Assembly (NCBI GenBank): GCA_009760885.1
Contig: CM019692.1
Location: 49,133,430-49,197,429, forward strand
DNA from: Achatina immaculata
Lineage: Eukaryota; Mollusca; Gastropoda; Stylommatophora; Achatinidae
DNA: 64,000 nt
Reading direction: 5' to 3'
Shown one piece after another: positions 45,110 to 54,375 of the stretch. Each line of letters starts with the position of its first letter. Position 1 is the stretch's first letter. The notes under the pieces were generated by a model. That model was not told the DNA's origin, did not search any database, and worked only from the letters and a program-made list of their open reading frames with translations. The translations under genes and the position numbers were made by a program.

Positions 45110-45936
45110 AGTGTGACTTGTTCTTCTGATCTTTGCTTTTGACATTTATTTGCAGAACTGTTCCCCTGACCTTTGCTTATGATATAAAAATATGAAGCTT
45201 CTCTGATATCTATTTATGACATGAAAATATGAACAGTTTCTCTGATCTTTTGCTTATGACATGAAATATGAACAGCTCTCTGGTCTTTACTGATGATATG
45301 AAAATATGAACAGTTCCTTTGATTTTTTATTTATGACATGAAAATATGAGCAGTTCTCTGATATTTGCTTATGAAATGAAAATATGAACAATTTCTCTGA
45401 TCTCTGGTTATGACATAAAAATATGAACAATTCTCTGATCTTCGATTATGAACTGTAGATACAAAGAGGTCTTCTACTCTTTGCTTATGACATATAAGTG
45501 CAAATTGTTCCACCAATCTCTGCTCACATATATACATATACATGTGTGTGTGTGTGCAATTGTTCCCCTGATTTTTGTTTATTGCAGGTAAACAAGACAG
45601 TTTCTCTGATCTTTGCTTATGACATTTTAAGTGCAAATTGTTCCTCCAATCTTTATTATGACATATAAGTGTGAACTGCTCCTCTGATTTTTCCTTATGA
45701 CATATATGTGCAAATTGTACCTCCAATTTTTTGCTTACAACATATAAGTGCGAATTGTTTCTCCGATTTTTTCAGTTTATTGTAGGTAAACAAGGACAGT
45801 TCCTCTGACCTTTGCTTACGACATATAAGTGCGAATTGTTCCTCTGATTTTTTCAGTTTACTGCAGGTAAAACAAGGACAGTTCCTCTGACCTTTGCTTA
45901 TGACATATAAGTGCGAATTGTTCCTCTGATCTTTGC
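45110..45936 (-). repeat. 39-bp array seeded by the RING exon end
   Basis: On the minus strand, the last 13 codons of the RING exon including its stop (GCAAAGATCAGAGGAACAAT onward to TATATGTCATAA) are followed at once by about 20 degenerate copies of the same 39-bp unit. The copies decay with distance from the exon. They form the start of the 3' untranslated region. The same array is in the second duplication copy at about 46585-47411. Confidence 0.85.
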
Positions 45937-46094
45937 TCTGCAGATGGGACACTGATTCAGGGCAGGTGCACAAGTAGAGCAGCACACTAAATGTCCACAC
46001 GGAATAAAGGCCACACAAACTTCTTCATCCATACAAATCTTGCACTGCCTCTGTTCCTTAAGCTGCCGATTTTCCTCTGCTAGTTTCAAGGAGT
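45898..46094 (-). CDS. IAP: IAP-type terminal RING exon A2 (cassette A, downstream copy)
   Basis: Encodes, after a TTTTTTCAG acceptor (entry phase 1), DSLKLAEENRQLKEQRQCKI, then CMDEEVCVAFIPCGHLVCC, then STCAPALNQCPICRAK and a tail ending IRTYMS, stop TAA. The RING ligands are CKIC, PCGH, the STC region and CPIC. It completes the IAP as an E3 ligase. The protein is identical to that of exon A1 (47373-47569), so either can serve as last exon. The stop is followed by an array built from the exon's own last 39 bp. Confidence 0.9.
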
Positions 46095-46584
46095 CTGAAA
46101 AAAAAAAATAAAAGATATATTCAGTTTTTTACATTCTTTTAAATTCTATTACTGAAGTTTAAAAAAAAAATGATCTCAATAAATTATGTAAGATTCTCAC
46201 ACCAGCTGCTCCCTATTTGTCAAGATGGAGAACTTACCTTCAAAGTTCAAAGCTGATACCTATGCTGGAAGTATTACTGCTTCTGACAAGGTCTACAAAG
46301 ACAAACATCAGCTATAAACCAAAAAAAATTCTAAACACAGAACAGTGGAGTACACGTAGAACTTTAAAAAAAAAAAAGGCTGAACATATTTTAACAAATG
46401 GTGACATGTAACTTTACATCTGATGTACTATAATGCATCATATTCAGCGATGCTTCAGAACAAAGTACAAATGGAATGAGCAGTGCAACAGCATGAACCT
46501 TTAATGATGGAAAGGAACTGCAGTTCAAGAAATGAGAACTGCGGATGCACATTATTTTTGCCCATAACATTTATGATGAGTAAG

Positions 46585-47411
46585 TGTGACTTGTTCTTCT
46601 GATCTTTGCTTTTGACATTTATTTGCAGAACTGTTCCCCTGACCTTTGCTTATGATATAAAAATATGAAGCTTCTCTGATATCTGTTTATGACATGAAAA
46701 TATGAACAGTTTCTCTGATCTTTGCTTATGACATGAAATATGAACAGCTCTCTGGTCTTTACTGATGATATGAAAATATGAACAGTTCCTTTGATTTTTT
46801 ATTTATGACATGAAAATATGAGCAGTTCTCTGATATTTGCTTATGAAATGAAAATATGAACAATTCTCTGATCTCTGGTTATGACATAAAAATATGAACA
46901 ATTCTCTGATCTTCGATTATGAACTGTAGATACAAAGAGGTCTTCTACTCTTTGCTTATGACATATAAGTGCAAATTGTTCCACCAATCTCTGCTCACAT
47001 ATATACACATACATGTGTGTGTGTGTGTGTGCAATTGTTCCCCTGATTTTTGTTTATTGCAGGTAAACAAGACAGTTTCTCTGATCTTTGCTTATGACAT
47101 TTTAAGTGCAAATTGTTCCTCCAATCTTTATTATGACATATAAGTGTGAACTGCTCCTCTGATTTTTCCTTATGACATATATGTGCAAATTGTACCTCCA
47201 ATTTTTTGCTTACAACATATAAGTGCGAATTGTTTCTCCGATTTTTTCAGTTTATTGTAGGTAAACAAGGACAGTTCCTCTGACCTTTGCTTACGACATA
47301 TAAGTGCGAATTGTTCCTCTGATTTTTTCAGTTTACTGCAGGTAAAACAAGGACAGTTCCTCTGACCTTTGCTTATGACATATAAGTGCGAATTGTTCCT
47401 CTGATCTTTGC
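46585..47411 (-). repeat. 39-bp array seeded by the RING exon end, second copy
   Basis: Duplicate of the array at 45110-45936, with a slightly longer (TG)n run near 47015-47032. Confidence 0.85.
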
Positions 47412-47569
47412 TCTGCAGATGGGACACTGATTCAGGGCAGGTGCACAAGTAGAGCAGCACACTAAATGTCCACACGGAATAAAGGCCACACAAACTTCTT
47501 CATCCATACAAATCTTGCACTGCCTCTGTTCCTTAAGCTGCCGATTTTCCTCTGCTAGTTTCAAGGAGT
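47373..47569 (-). CDS. IAP: IAP-type terminal RING exon A1 (cassette A, upstream copy)
   Basis: Same sequence and signals as the exon at 45898-46094: TTTCAG acceptor, entry phase 1, charged helix, C3HC4 RING and the IRTYMS end with TAA. It is the first RING exon met by a transcript from the BIR exons. It joins the linker exon at 52153-52293 in frame, where AATG plus AC gives N-D before SLKLAEENRQ. Whether polyadenylation favours this copy or the next cannot be told from sequence. Confidence 0.9.
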
Positions 47570-47864
47570 CTGAAAAAAAAAAATAAAAGATATATTCAGT
47601 TTTTTACATTCTTTTAAATTCTATTACTGAAGTTTAAAAAAAAAAATGATCTCAATAAATTATGTAAGATTCTCACACCAGCTGCTCCCTATTTGTCAAG
47701 ATGGAGAACTTACCTTCAAAGTTCAAAGCTGATACCTATGCTGGAAGTATTACTGCTTCTGACAAGGTCTACAAAGACAAACATCAGCTATAAACCAAAA
47801 AAAATTCTAAACACAGAACAGTGGAGTACACGTAGAACTTTAAAAAAAAAAAAGGCTGAAATTA

Positions 47865-48185
47865 CATGCAAATATCAGGCACTACAATAGTTTATAGAGA
47901 CTCTCTGATACTATAAGATCTTTCAGTATAACATAATTCACAAAGAACTTATATGCTAAAGCTTAGATGCAACCCTCACAAACATACAAATATCTGAGTG
48001 CACTATAAGACAGTATTGATCAGAGATATCAACATATAGAGGAATAACAGTATATGAATGTTAAATCTACACTGTCATCAATATAAAGACTTACATTTAG
48101 AATGCACAGAAATGAAACAAACAATAAATATAGTGGCTGGAGAATTCATCAGCCTTTGAAGTCTCATTTACAGGAGCCTTTAAGT
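47865..48185. other. IAP intron, non-coding
   Basis: Nothing recognised. Confidence 0.3.
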
Positions 48186-48189
48186 CCCC

Positions 48190-48720
48190 ACATCAAGCAT
48201 GGAAATTGAGGCAATGTTGGTGGCAATGGAATGGCTAGTTGCTCACAGTGTAACTCATGACGTCACTGTGACAGATTCAGAGAGTACGCTTTGTAAGATT
48301 GAGAAAATATTGCTTCAAAAAGAACGAGATAATCTGTTAACCAGTCAACTGTGAGGAGCCTGACGTGGCTTTATCGTCCAGGGCATGCAGAGCACATGGC
48401 AATGTAGTGGCAGACAGACTTGCTGGCCAGGCTAAAATGTAGGCTAAGCATGGACAAGGATGACATTGCTAAAGCCGTATTGAAAAGACTGCGTGAAAAT
48501 GAAGAGTGGGAATGGAACAATATAACTGTAAAGCAACTGCTGGAGCTAGGACAAATTGAGGGTGCTAAACTATGTGGCAAAAAATGCATCATAAACAACC
48601 AACACTTGATGGGAACTATTAGCAAACATACTTCTGGATGGATGCTGTAGCATGCGGCAGAGCATATATGGGGCTGTCCTGAATGCAATGACACTAGAGT
48701 CTGATTATGAACCTTTCACC
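48190..48720 (+). mobile_element. RNase H-bearing LINE 3' fragment
   Basis: Encodes, with breaks, LTWLYRPGHAEHMAM (the HA part of an RNase H), then DDIAKAVLKRLRENEEWEWN and LLELGQIEGAKLCGKKCIIN. The non-coding end is shared with 2775-2950. Confidence 0.7.
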
Positions 48721-48724
48721 AGGT

Positions 48725-48835
48725 GGGTGAATGAGTGAGTGAGTGAATGAGTGAGTGAGTGAGTGAATGAGTGAGTGAATGAATGAGTGAGTGAGTGAGT
48801 GAGTGAGTGAATGAGTGAGTGTGTGTGGGGGGTGG
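48725..48835. repeat. (GTGA/ATGA)n microsatellite
   Basis: About 27 tetranucleotide units, mostly GAGT/GAAT, directly after the LINE end, followed by a GT/GGGT-rich stretch. It is probably the LINE's simple tail, expanded. Confidence 0.85.
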
Positions 48836-48894
48836 GTGGGGGTGGGTGTTGGGGTGTAAAAATGGTAGGCTGTGAGACTCAGCTATAACACACT

Positions 48895-48990
48895 AGGTAA
48901 GGTAAGGTGAAATTCCCGTTTCCATGTCATTAAGTCATATTGGAGAACACAGTGTTAGGCCTGTATTTTCTGTGACCATCAGCGTTAGCA
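48895..48990 (-). mobile_element. SINE fragment
   Basis: AATTCCCGTTTCCATGTCAT and GTGTTAGGCCTGTATTTTCT match the 3' part of the SINE at 25925. Confidence 0.55.
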
Positions 48991-48994
48991 CTAG

Positions 48995-49385
48995 GTAAAA
49001 CACAGAATACCCGCAAGTAGGGTGAAGCACGCCAGCTTACATTGTAAACACAAATGCCAGTAAATGACGAGAGAAAAATGAAAGCCAGTTCCACAAATGA
49101 AGTACAAGATAGGCAAGCTACTTTCTCATTATGAAATGTCCATGCTCTTCAACTTTCACATAAAGAGATATGAAAAAATATGATAAAATCCTAATTAAAC
49201 TAAATCACATAAAATTCTGCTTGTGTGGCCACGGGGCCCAGATGTTAGTCTAGGAAGTAAAGAATAAAGCCACCACTACCTTCCATGCATGTGGTAAGAG
49301 GTGACTAAGGAGTTTATGCACAAAGCCAACTACCCTGTCACATAAAAAAGTTCACCATGTTACAGAAACATGGTTTTCATCTGTG
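48995..49385. repeat. IAP intron with a repeat shared with 57040-57140
   Basis: 49225-49310 (GGCCACGGGGCCCAGATGTTAG, CTTCCATGCATGTGGTAAGAGG) matches, in reverse, 57050-57140. It is an interspersed repeat of unknown class, perhaps a LINE 3' end. Confidence 0.45.
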
Positions 49386-49389
49386 CAAT

Positions 49390-49870
49390 AGATCCATATC
49401 AATGGAAACAAGATTCTGAGTACTTAAATGTTACATCAAGCCAATTTTGTTTTATGGATGTGAAGCATAGTCCATGAATATGAGAGTACAACGAGAAATG
49501 GAGGCCATGGAAATGTGGTTCATAAGAAGGATGTTGAAGGTACCATGGACAGCTAAGAAAACCAACGAAGAAGTCTTAAGAGAGGCTGGAGTTAAAAGGC
49601 AAATTACAATAAAGGTCAGAGGCAGACAAGAGAGATTTGTAGGACATTTTCTGAGAAGAGGAAAATTGGAACACATTGTGGCAACTGGAAAAACTGAGGG
49701 AAGAAGAGACAGAGGAAGACAGAGAGAGAAGTTAATGGATGGGCTGTCAGCGTGGCTAGGAAGAAAGTCACCAGCGGATCTCATAATCAAGTCTAAAGAC
49801 ACTGAATTGTGGAGAGAATGATCACCTACGCCATGCAGCATGGCACTTGACTGGTTGATTGTTACAGAAA
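49390..49870 (+). mobile_element. Non-LTR retrotransposon fragment, family E C-terminus
   Basis: Open for 115 residues: EAMEMWFIRRMLKVPWTAKK, RQERFVGHFLRRGKLEHIVA and GRRDRGRQREKLMDGLSAWL. This is the post-RT region with the FVGH-type motif. No RT palm. Confidence 0.8.
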
Positions 49871-49874
49871 CAGC

Positions 49875-50119
49875 AACAAACAATCAACTCTCACTGCGGG
49901 ATGGACCTCCAAAGTGTGAAGCTCGTATGACTGCTGGTGGTACCGTAGAAGCATGCAGCACAGCTGGGGCACAATACAAAGGCTGGCTGCAGACTGTGAG
50001 AGGTGGAGAGTTTGTTGCTGCCCTGCAAGATGCCGGGGCGTACTGGACGGTGATTGCTTAGCTGATCGCTGACCAAGGACATGGATGTATATAAAATTCC
50101 TTATTTTTATACAAAATAT
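49875..50119 (+). repeat. Repeat shared with 60690-60800
   Basis: GCTGCAGACTGTGAGAGG, GAGTTTGTTGCTGCCCTGC and GTGATTGCTTAG also occur, diverged, at 60700-60785. Possible 3' part of a LINE or gene remnant. Unclassified. Confidence 0.45.
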
Positions 50120-50132
50120 GAATCCTCAAATT
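50120..50132. repeat. Target-site duplication of the rRNA chimera (low side)
   Basis: GAATCCTCAAATT is repeated at 52015-52027. The first G could also be the last base of the tail. Confidence 0.8.
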
Positions 50133-52014
50133 GTCAGCCATGCAGAGCCGCGCCAAACTGCACAGCGCAGGCCGACTGTTATTTTGGCAAAAAAGCGCTC
50201 TCGAGTTCCGTGTGTGGGGAGAAAGGTTTTTGCTCCCTTCCTGGACAGCGAGAGTTAAGGTGTTTCAATGCAGAAGCGAGTGATTTGTCCATTGAGCGAA
50301 GCCTATAAACAGCTAGCCAGCCAGGTTCGTGCTAACACGTCTGTGGTGTACTATGGTTTTGTTGACTGATGGTCTCGAAATTGGCCCATCTCTCGCAAAG
50401 AGTATCGGGTCCGCAGTATATAATGTGCATTGGTTGTCGGTGCCATGCTTTCTTCTTGTTCGTTAAAGCAGAGATATGGCTGCCAGCGCCAGTGGTTAAA
50501 GGAAATGAAATGCCACCGGGGTCGAAAGGGATCCGCTCTGAACAGAACGCTGTCTCCCTTTCCCCACGTCGGTCTGTCGGCAGACATCTGACTAAGGTTC
50601 GGTGAAGAAAACTATCTGGCTGATCCTGCCAGTAGTCATATGCTTGTCTCAAAGATTAAGCCATTCATGTCTTAAGTTCACAATGTCTCATGGCTCATGA
50701 CTCATTAAATCGTGTTCCTTAGATGACACGATCCTATTTAGATATTTGTGGCAATTCTAGAATTAATATATGCTTACCAAGCTCCGACTCTCATGGAAAG
50801 AGCGCTTTTATTAGTTCAAAACTTCGCTGCTGGCGACATTCTTCAGCTGCTGAGTGTGGAGTGGGGCTCCTCCCAGCCAGTGAAGAAAGGTGCAAATGAG
50901 GTTGCCACGCGGCACTACTATGGAAAAGGTGAAAGAAAGGATTAAGTGAAGTAATCAGTAGTCTCAGCACAGCTCAAATCATGGCACCTCTGGTCTGGAG
51001 GTCAGTCACGTCTTATGTGCATTCATATCGGGCGAACTGCCTGAACCGGCTTAACCCAGAGGTTAAGACACTGCTGGCGAGATTCTTTGATGCCGCGTGT
51101 GGAGTGAAACTCCTCCCAGCCGTGAAGAAAATGCGAAAAGGAAATGAGGGTTGCCGTGCAGTGCCAATGTGAAAAGGTGATGGAAAGGATAGAGTGAAGC
51201 TTAATTGGTATGTTCAGTCGTCTCGTGGCGAGAGCTACTCATACCACGGCACCTCTGCCCTAGAGGCTGGCCACGTCCGATATGCACCCATACTGGTGAA
51301 ATATGGCTAAACTGGCTTAAACCAGGGGTGAAACTTGATGGCTACGCATGTCACGGTACCTCCGCTGTAGAGGTTGGTCACATCCAAAACACACCCATAC
51401 TGGGATAATATGCCTAATCCAGCTCAACCCTGGGGTGAAACTTACTAGCGGCGAGGATTCGTCCTCCTGGACAAAAGCTCTGTCCTGGTCACAACTAGGA
51501 AGGGTAGCGGCCACAACCACAAAATGCTGAAGTCGGAGACAATGGACCAGTGCAGTCTAGACAGGCAACCACCTCTCACTCAGCGGGGATGTATGCGTAC
51601 CCTAATCACGCTGAGGTTTTCCGGTGAGAAAGTCCAACGCTGGACTGGACGGGCGACCACTTCTCACCCGGCAGGGATAAATGAGTATACCAAAACATGT
51701 CGAGGTTTTCCTGTGAGAAAGTCCAACTCCAGGCCTGATGGGCAATCACCTCTTACTCAGCGGGGATAAACTGATATCCAAAACACGTCGAGGTTTTCTA
51801 GTGAGAACATCAAACTGTTGATTAACTGGTGCAATGAAAACCACAGTTTCAAGAACTCCCGCTTCTGAGACCCACCAAAAATACAGGCTCAAGCCCTGTG
51901 ATACTCTGAACCTCTTGTGGTCCTTTTGGGGACCACGAGACCTGTTGAAGACCACAGGAGTAAATTAAGTAGGATCACGGGGCGGTCTTGATGGCAGAAG
52001 CGATCAAAGAAGAA
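50133..52014 (+). mobile_element. Chimeric retroposon: pre-rRNA 5' end fused to element X
   Basis: One insertion of about 1.88 kb between copies of GAATCCTCAAATT. It has three parts. 50133-50608 is G+C-richer sequence directly before the 18S start, consistent with 5' external transcribed spacer. About 50609-50822 is the 18S rRNA 5' end in sense. 50823-52014 is the 3' 1.19 kb of element X in sense, ending in GATCAAAGAAGAAG. In the other X copies the place of the rRNA part is taken by the X 5' end. The single outer duplication shows that all three parts entered together. Confidence 0.85.
50609..50822 (+). pseudogene. 18S rRNA 5' fragment
   Basis: Begins CTGGCTGATCCTGCCAGTAG and continues CATATGCTTGTCTCAAAGAT, the conserved 18S start. 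It then has CCTTAGATGACACGATCCTA, GTGGCAATTCTAGAATTAAT and GAGCGCTTTTATTAGTTCAA as in molluscan 18S. About 14 bases are missing near 50695 relative to the usual sequence. It stops after about 210 nt, so it is not a functional rRNA gene. Confidence 0.93.
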
Positions 52015-52027
52015 GAATCCTCAAATT

Positions 52028-52152
52028 CTCTTTCAGTTTTTTTTTCCATGTTAGAAATTACTTTTTTGTTTAAAATGTCAAAGCTTCTTCAAGACAGTAT
52101 CTGAAACAGTGCTACAAAATGAAGCCAAAAGGCAATGCAGAATATTACTCAC
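52028..52152. other. IAP intron sequence next to the chimera
   Basis: Short unique-looking intron sequence containing the donor-side flank of the linker exon. Confidence 0.3.
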
Positions 52153-52293
52153 CATTAGTCTCACTTCCACTAGAGAATGGTGCAGATGACTCATCAGATT
52201 TCATCTCTGGCATGGCAGTAGCTGGGTCATCTCTGTTCGGGTCAAGGCTGAAAACAGCCTCCAGGAGAGCTTCTGCACTTGTGAAATCCTCAC
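52153..52293 (-). CDS. IAP: IAP linker exon between UBA and RING (cassette A)
   Basis: A 141-nt exon from a TTTTTGATAG acceptor to an AATG|GTGAGT donor, phase 1 at both ends. It encodes GEDFTSAEALLEAVFSLDPN then RDDPATAMPEMKSDESSAPF-SSGSETNG. The SAEALLEAVF helix is shared with cassette B and resembles the segment after the UBA in vertebrate IAPs. The rest is an acidic, serine-rich linker. Confidence 0.85.
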
Positions 52294-52365
52294 CTATCAA
52301 AAATTTATTGGATAATTTCAACTGAAACTCCAGTAAGACACAAATAATGAGAATGTAGCCAGCAT

Positions 52366-52715
52366 ATCCTGAACATTATTACTTTTATATTAATTAATCA
52401 ATACATTTTAACCATTATTTCTTCTATATTAACTAATCAATACATTTTGAACATTATTACCTTTATATTATCTAATCTATACTCTGTGAACATTATACTA
52501 TTGAATCAGTACATTCTGAACATCACTGATTTATATTATTTAATAAATACATTTTTACCACTGTTTTTATTTTATTTAACCAACATATTTTGAACATTAT
52601 TACTATTATATTATTTAACTGATACATTCTGCACTTTTTACTTTTGCATTATTACCCCTATACATTTTAAACATTCTGCCTCTGGATAATTTAACCAGTA
52701 TATCTGGAACATTAC
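52366..52715. repeat. Minisatellite of about 39 bp, AT-rich
   Basis: About nine degenerate units containing TACATTTTGAACATTATTAC and TTTATATTA-TTAATCAA. Lies in the intron after the UBA exon (gene sense). Confidence 0.8.
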
Positions 52716-52719
52716 TACT

Positions 52720-53695
52720 TATGCATGGCTACTTCTCAGTCTCTCATTCTGGTTTTAAAAAAAAAAAGAAGTTGTATTTGGTCTATACTTCAGATAATCT
52801 GAAAATAAAATCCACTGTATCAAATTCTTATCTACAGTTATTAAGCTGTCTTCACCAGGTATGTGCAAACCAACATTTCACTTTGAACAAGTGAATAACA
52901 TAGGAGCTACTGCCCATCATAATTTATTTTTGAGTACTGTGTATGTGAAGCAAAACTGGCAGTTGCCTCATCTCTGTGTGCCTCTCACCCCCCACCCCCC
53001 CCCAAGTTCCCCTGATATTATTTTCCACATTTATTTCAATCTTTTATTTCCTACTTCATTCTACATTCTTTATTTTGCTTTTCTTTTTCTTTTTAAGATA
53101 TGGAACCTATGGAGCAGCCTTGCAAGCATGGTTCACCAACATGAGGAATTTAATGATCCCGCTACTGCATATCCCATTCCATGGCATCACAACAGCACTT
53201 TTTACCAGAAGAAACATTTGAAAGTAAGATTTGGTGATTAGCTCTTGTCTACTTTCCTAACAACCACATCATCCAATATAGTCATCCTTGCCCTTTATAA
53301 ATCCTTATAACTTCCTACAACTAATGGCTAAATAAAGGCCAAGAAATATGATTTAAATTATTTTTCTACCTAAAAATAAACGGTGCTAGGCCAAAGAAGA
53401 TGCTGGTGAAAAGAAAGTAGCATGCATTTTGAACAAAATAACTGGCAACATGAATATCCCCAAACACAGGTGCATTGAAGGACAAAAAAGTGCACAAGAA
53501 AGATTTATTTTGTGCTGTACATGTCATTAAAAGTAAACCTGAATATATGGAAATAAATCTTAAAACTAAATCAAAGTTGGCTATTTTAACTTCAGTATAA
53601 ATAATAAGCAACAGAAGGTCAATGTTTTTTCATGCAAAAATAAGCCATTTATGAGCAAGGGTTCAAACTAAGAGCCAAATGAGGAGGTAATGTGA
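52720..53695. other. IAP intron, non-coding
   Basis: Open frames near 52861-53241 are not supported by splice signals or by a known domain. A poly-C run lies near 52990. No gene called. Confidence 0.35.
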
Positions 53696-53699
53696 TTAC

Positions 53700-53825
53700 C
53701 ATCTTCTGACAGCCTCTTTCTGATTGCCTTTCTCACCATATCCTTGGGCACATCCATACTTAAAACAGTTTTTACAATGGCACTGTCCATCCGTGCAGTC
53801 ACTTCTCGTGGGTCAACTTCCCTGA
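53700..53825 (-). CDS. IAP: IAP UBA-domain exon (cassette A)
   Basis: A 126-nt exon from a TCTTTACAG acceptor to a GATG|GTAATC donor, phase 1 at both ends. It encodes REVDPREVTARMDSAIVKTV then LSMDVPKDMVRKAIRKRLSE, a UBA-type helix bundle as in XIAP/cIAP (where it reads MVQEAIRMGF and so on). UBA domains of IAPs bind ubiquitin chains. The typical Met-Gly-Phe loop is replaced by Met-Asp-Val in both cassettes, which could alter ubiquitin contact. Confidence 0.85.
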
Positions 53826-53829
53826 CTGT

Positions 53830-54375
53830 AAAGACCGAAGAATATTAGTTAGAGTACAAGTACTAAGGCACTTAGCAGCTGCCAACCAGTGTACTCACTG
53901 GCTAAACTTAGGTTGTTTTTCTGTTCGCCTAAGTCTGCATCTGCAGTGTTAGTTTTCCCGAAGACATACAGCGTTTTTTTTTTTCTCGCAGCTCCAGAAC
54001 ATGGTTGCAGAGTTTGAATTTTAAGGGTTTTCTGATACAATAGCAGGTGTCTCTTGTTGTGCCACAACTGTCTGACTTTAATGAACATATTCTAATACCG
54101 AATTCTACATCTACAGGTTGTAAGGCGCTGAATTTTCAATTAAAAATTTTTCAGCACAGGTAGCATCTATTACAAGGTGTTTTGTGCAGGGCTGGTTGGG
54201 GGTTGTGGAGTCAGGCGCATTTCTGGATGGAGGTGGAACTATAGGTGGCAGAAATGTACCATTCCTGGAGAAATCAGTGTTGTATGGCAGAGAGAGGAAA
54301 AAAAAAGTAGAGGACTCAAAGTCAGAGATAATTCTGCAAACAATATGAAAAAAAACATAGGGGCTGATGACTCAA
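53830..54375. other. IAP intron, non-coding
   Basis: Nothing recognised. Confidence 0.3.

Larger units (their letters stand above)
44906..46378. repeat. Tandem segmental duplication, copy 1 (with RING exon A2)
   Basis: About 1.47 kb, nearly identical to 46379-47854. The outer borders share the six bases GCTGAA: the left border reads AATGCTGAACAT, the right AAGGCTGAAATT, and the joint AAGGCTGAACAT. Differences are a few substitutions and single-base or dinucleotide-run changes, so the event is recent. Confidence 0.93.
46379..47854. repeat. Tandem segmental duplication, copy 2 (with RING exon A1)
   Basis: Second copy of the 1.47-kb unit, ending at GCTGAA 47855-47860. Carries a RING exon, the 39-bp array and the A-rich intron start. 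A collapsed or expanded assembly is possible and should be excluded. Confidence 0.93.

Noticed and set aside
50609..50822. A functional 18S rRNA gene
   Set aside because: Only about 210 nt of the 5' end is present, with an internal deletion, and it continues directly into element X.
52861..53241. A 126-residue plus-strand frame as a small gene
   Set aside because: Low-complexity Pro/Phe composition, no recognised domain, and it lies antisense in an IAP intron.
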